Source: an uncultured Oscillospiraceae bacterium (GTDB taxonomy: Bacteria > Bacillota_A > Clostridia > Oscillospirales > Oscillospiraceae). Taken from it: 15,053 nucleotides of DNA. The stretch is from assembly GCA_934635515.1 (NCBI GenBank), contig CAKTZK010000036.1, forward strand, positions 1 to 15,053, read 5' to 3'. Under the pieces are notes generated by a model. The model saw only the letters and a program-made list of their open reading frames with translations. It ran no database searches and was not told the DNA's origin. The translations under genes and the position numbers were made by a program. Below are positions 13,675-15,053 of the stretch, piece by piece. The first letter of the stretch is position 1; the number at the start of each line of letters is the position of its first letter.

Positions 13675-14844
13675 ATGATCGAATTTTTGGCCCGGGTGTT
13701 TATCCGGGGGCGGGACACCCTGTCCCCCAGCGCTCTGCGGCAGGCCTACGGGCAGCTGTGCGGCGCGGTGGGCATCGGGCTGAACCTATTGCTGTTTGCG
13801 GTGAAGTTTTTCGCGGGATCTGTCAGCGGGTCCATCGCCATCACCGCCGACGCCTTCAATAACTTATCCGACGCAGGCTCCTCGCTGGTGACGCTGCTGG
13901 GATTCCGCCTGGCGGGACGCAAGCCGGACCCGGAGCATCCCTTCGGACACGGGCGCATGGAGTACATATCCGGCCTGGTGGTGTCGGGGCTGATCCTCCT
14001 GATGGGCGTGGAGCTGGGCAAGTCCTCTCTGGATAAGATCCTCCACCCGGAGGAGGTAGTCTTCTCCCCTCTGGTGCTGGCTATTCTGGCGGTTTCCATC
14101 GGCGTAAAGCTGTATATGTTCTATTATAACCGGGCGGTGGGCAAAAAGATCCGCTCGGCGGCTATGGGCGCCACAGCTACCGACAGTCTTTCCGACGCCG
14201 TATCCACCGCCGCAGTGCTGGCGGCCACCCTGGTGGGGCATTTTACACACCTGAATATCGACGGCTGGGTGGGTCTGCTGGTGGCGCTTTTCATCCTGTA
14301 CTCTGCCTATAAAGCCGCCCAGGAGACCCTCTCTCCCCTGCTGGGCCAGACACCGGAGCCGGAATTTGTGGAGCATATCCAGCAGATCGTTCTGTCCTAC
14401 CCGGAGGTGCAGAATATCCACGACCTGGTGGTGCACGACTACGGCCCCGGCCGGGTGATGATCTCCCTCCATGCGGAGGTGCCTGCCGACGGCGACCTGC
14501 TGCAGCTCCACGACGTCATCGACAACATCGAGCACCGGCTGCAAAAGGAATTGGGCTGCATGGCTGTGATCCACATGGACCCCATCGTCACCGACGATCC
14601 CCAGACGGCTCACCTGCGCACAGTTGTGGCGGAAAAGGTGAGATCCATCGATCCCCGGCTCACCATCCACGATTTCCGTATCGTCCCCGGTGCCTCCCAT
14701 ACCAACCTGATTTTTGACACAGTAGTGCCCTACGATGTAAAGCTGACCCCGGCTCAGGTGCAAAAGCGCATCGGAGAGCTGGTGAAGGAGCTGGGGGAGC
14801 AGTATTTTGCCGTGGTGCAGATCGACAACAGCTATGTACTGTGA
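13675..14844 (+). CDS. Cation diffusion facilitator (CDF) metal exporter
   Basis: A 389-residue metal/proton antiporter. The six-segment membrane domain (about 25-215) has the CDF marks SGSIAITADAFNNLSD (51-66), the HPFGHGRMEYISGL loop (88-101) and ATDSLSDAVST (168-178). Aligned to FieF, the transport-site positions are D59, N63, D170 and D174. The DxxxD in the fifth segment, where zinc exporters usually have HxxxD, is the pattern reported for manganese-type CDFs, so Mn2+ is a fair guess but not proven. The soluble part is long: two similar domains, about 240-304 and 320-388, both of the ZT_dimer type, where most CDFs have one. ATG 13675 is chosen over a TTG at 13654 because the AGAGAGGAAG site lies between them. 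Confidence 0.93.
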   Translation: MIEFLARVFIRGRDTLSPSALRQAYGQLCGAVGIGLNLLLFAVKFFAGSVSGSIAITADAFNNLSDAGSSLVTLLGFRLAGRKPDPEHPFGHGRMEYISGLVVSGLILLMGVELGKSSLDKILHPEEVVFSPLVLAILAVSIGVKLYMFYYNRAVGKKIRSAAMGATATDSLSDAVSTAAVLAATLVGHFTHLNIDGWVGLLVALFILYSAYKAAQETLSPLLGQTPEPEFVEHIQQIVLSYPEVQNIHDLVVHDYGPGRVMISLHAEVPADGDLLQLHDVIDNIEHRLQKELGCMAVIHMDPIVTDDPQTAHLRTVVAEKVRSIDPRLTIHDFRIVPGASHTNLIFDTVVPYDVKLTPAQVQKRIGELVKELGEQYFAVVQIDNSYVL

Positions 14845-14883
14845 AAAAACGCCCCCGACCGCGTGGCCAGGGGAAGTTGAAGC

Positions 14884-15053
14884 TGGCGAAAAATCTTGCG
14901 ATTTTTCTGCCAAAAGGCTTGCAGTCTGCTGCGCGCATAATTTTGAGCCGATGGCTCAAAATTCCACACTTGCAGCCTGAGAGGTATTTTTCCCCACGCG
15001 CATGTCGCGGTGAAAAATGATCCCAATTTTTTGCCGCCTGCGGGCGGCAAACT
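14884..15053. repeat. Hairpin repeat mosaic after the CDF gene, copy B (runs off the edge)
   Basis: The last 209 bases hold no credible gene. At 14884-14911 a stem with arms AAAAATC and GATTTTT between TGGC and TGCC mirrors the first hairpin of copy A at 13567. A perfect 11-bp stem AATTTTGAGCC (14939-14949) with GGCTCAAAATT (14953-14963) is flanked by CTTGCAG direct repeats (14918-14924 and 14969-14975). AATTTTTTGCCG (15025-15036) and TTGCCGCCTGCGGGCGGC (15031-15048) occur exactly in copy A at 13585-13596 and 13604-13621. The stems may also end CDF transcription. The element may continue beyond the window. Confidence 0.7.

Noticed and set aside
14832..15050. Minus-strand frame of 72 codons at the right edge
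   Set aside because: It lies in the hairpin repeat region and overlaps the end of the CDF gene; its translation reads through palindromes and resembles nothing known.

Overview
The window looks like chromosomal DNA of a GC-rich gut-type Clostridia bacterium. My guess is the Oscillospiraceae/Ruminococcaceae neighbourhood (Flavonifractor, Lawsonibacter and Oscillibacter-like). This rests on gene content (ECF S component, AGCS symporter under a glycine riboswitch, the UPF0210/UPF0237 pair, MtaB, NhaC), strong AGGAGG-type ribosome binding sites, sigma-A promoters with TGn-extended -10 boxes, and GC-rich hairpin repeats between genes. It is inferred from style, not from a search. I see no rRNA, tRNA, CRISPR array, prophage or insertion sequence, and composition looks even throughout.

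Layout. (1) 1-1346: the first codons of a leftward MocR-type regulator face a rightward pair, an ECF-transporter S component and a UPF0340 (YwlG-like) protein, closed by a terminator. The divergent arrangement suggests vitamin uptake, possibly vitamin B6, but the substrate is not proven. (2) 1452-3186: a strong promoter, a singlet glycine riboswitch with a hairpin on its 5' side, a terminator in the expression platform, and an AGCS sodium:alanine/glycine symporter with its own terminator. (3) 3187-3465: a non-coding block of GC-rich inverted repeats. (4) 3466-7873, leftward: mtaB, yfbR, a UPF0237 ACT-domain gene and a UPF0210 (PFL-family) gene in very tight order, then a HAD-IIA phosphatase behind what looks like its own promoter with a palindromic operator candidate. 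(5) 7886-11385, rightward: a consensus-like promoter, a cysteine desulfurase, a MATE exporter and an RlmA-type 23S rRNA methyltransferase; the last two overlap by 4 nt. (6) 11436-12884: a promoter with a 13-bp palindrome at the expected transcription start, an NhaC-type antiporter and a perfect terminator. (7) 12908-15053: a cysteine-rich probable zinc-binding protein of unknown function, a mosaic hairpin repeat, a CDF metal exporter with a duplicated C-terminal domain, and a second patch of the same repeat family running off the window end.

Most genes are housekeeping or transport and are recognised confidently at family level. Nothing here is a clear new defence or mobile system. The items most worth a second look are the unrecognised cysteine-rich gene, the two intergenic repeat families, the palindromes placed on promoters, the singlet riboswitch, and the tandem C-terminal domains of the CDF protein.
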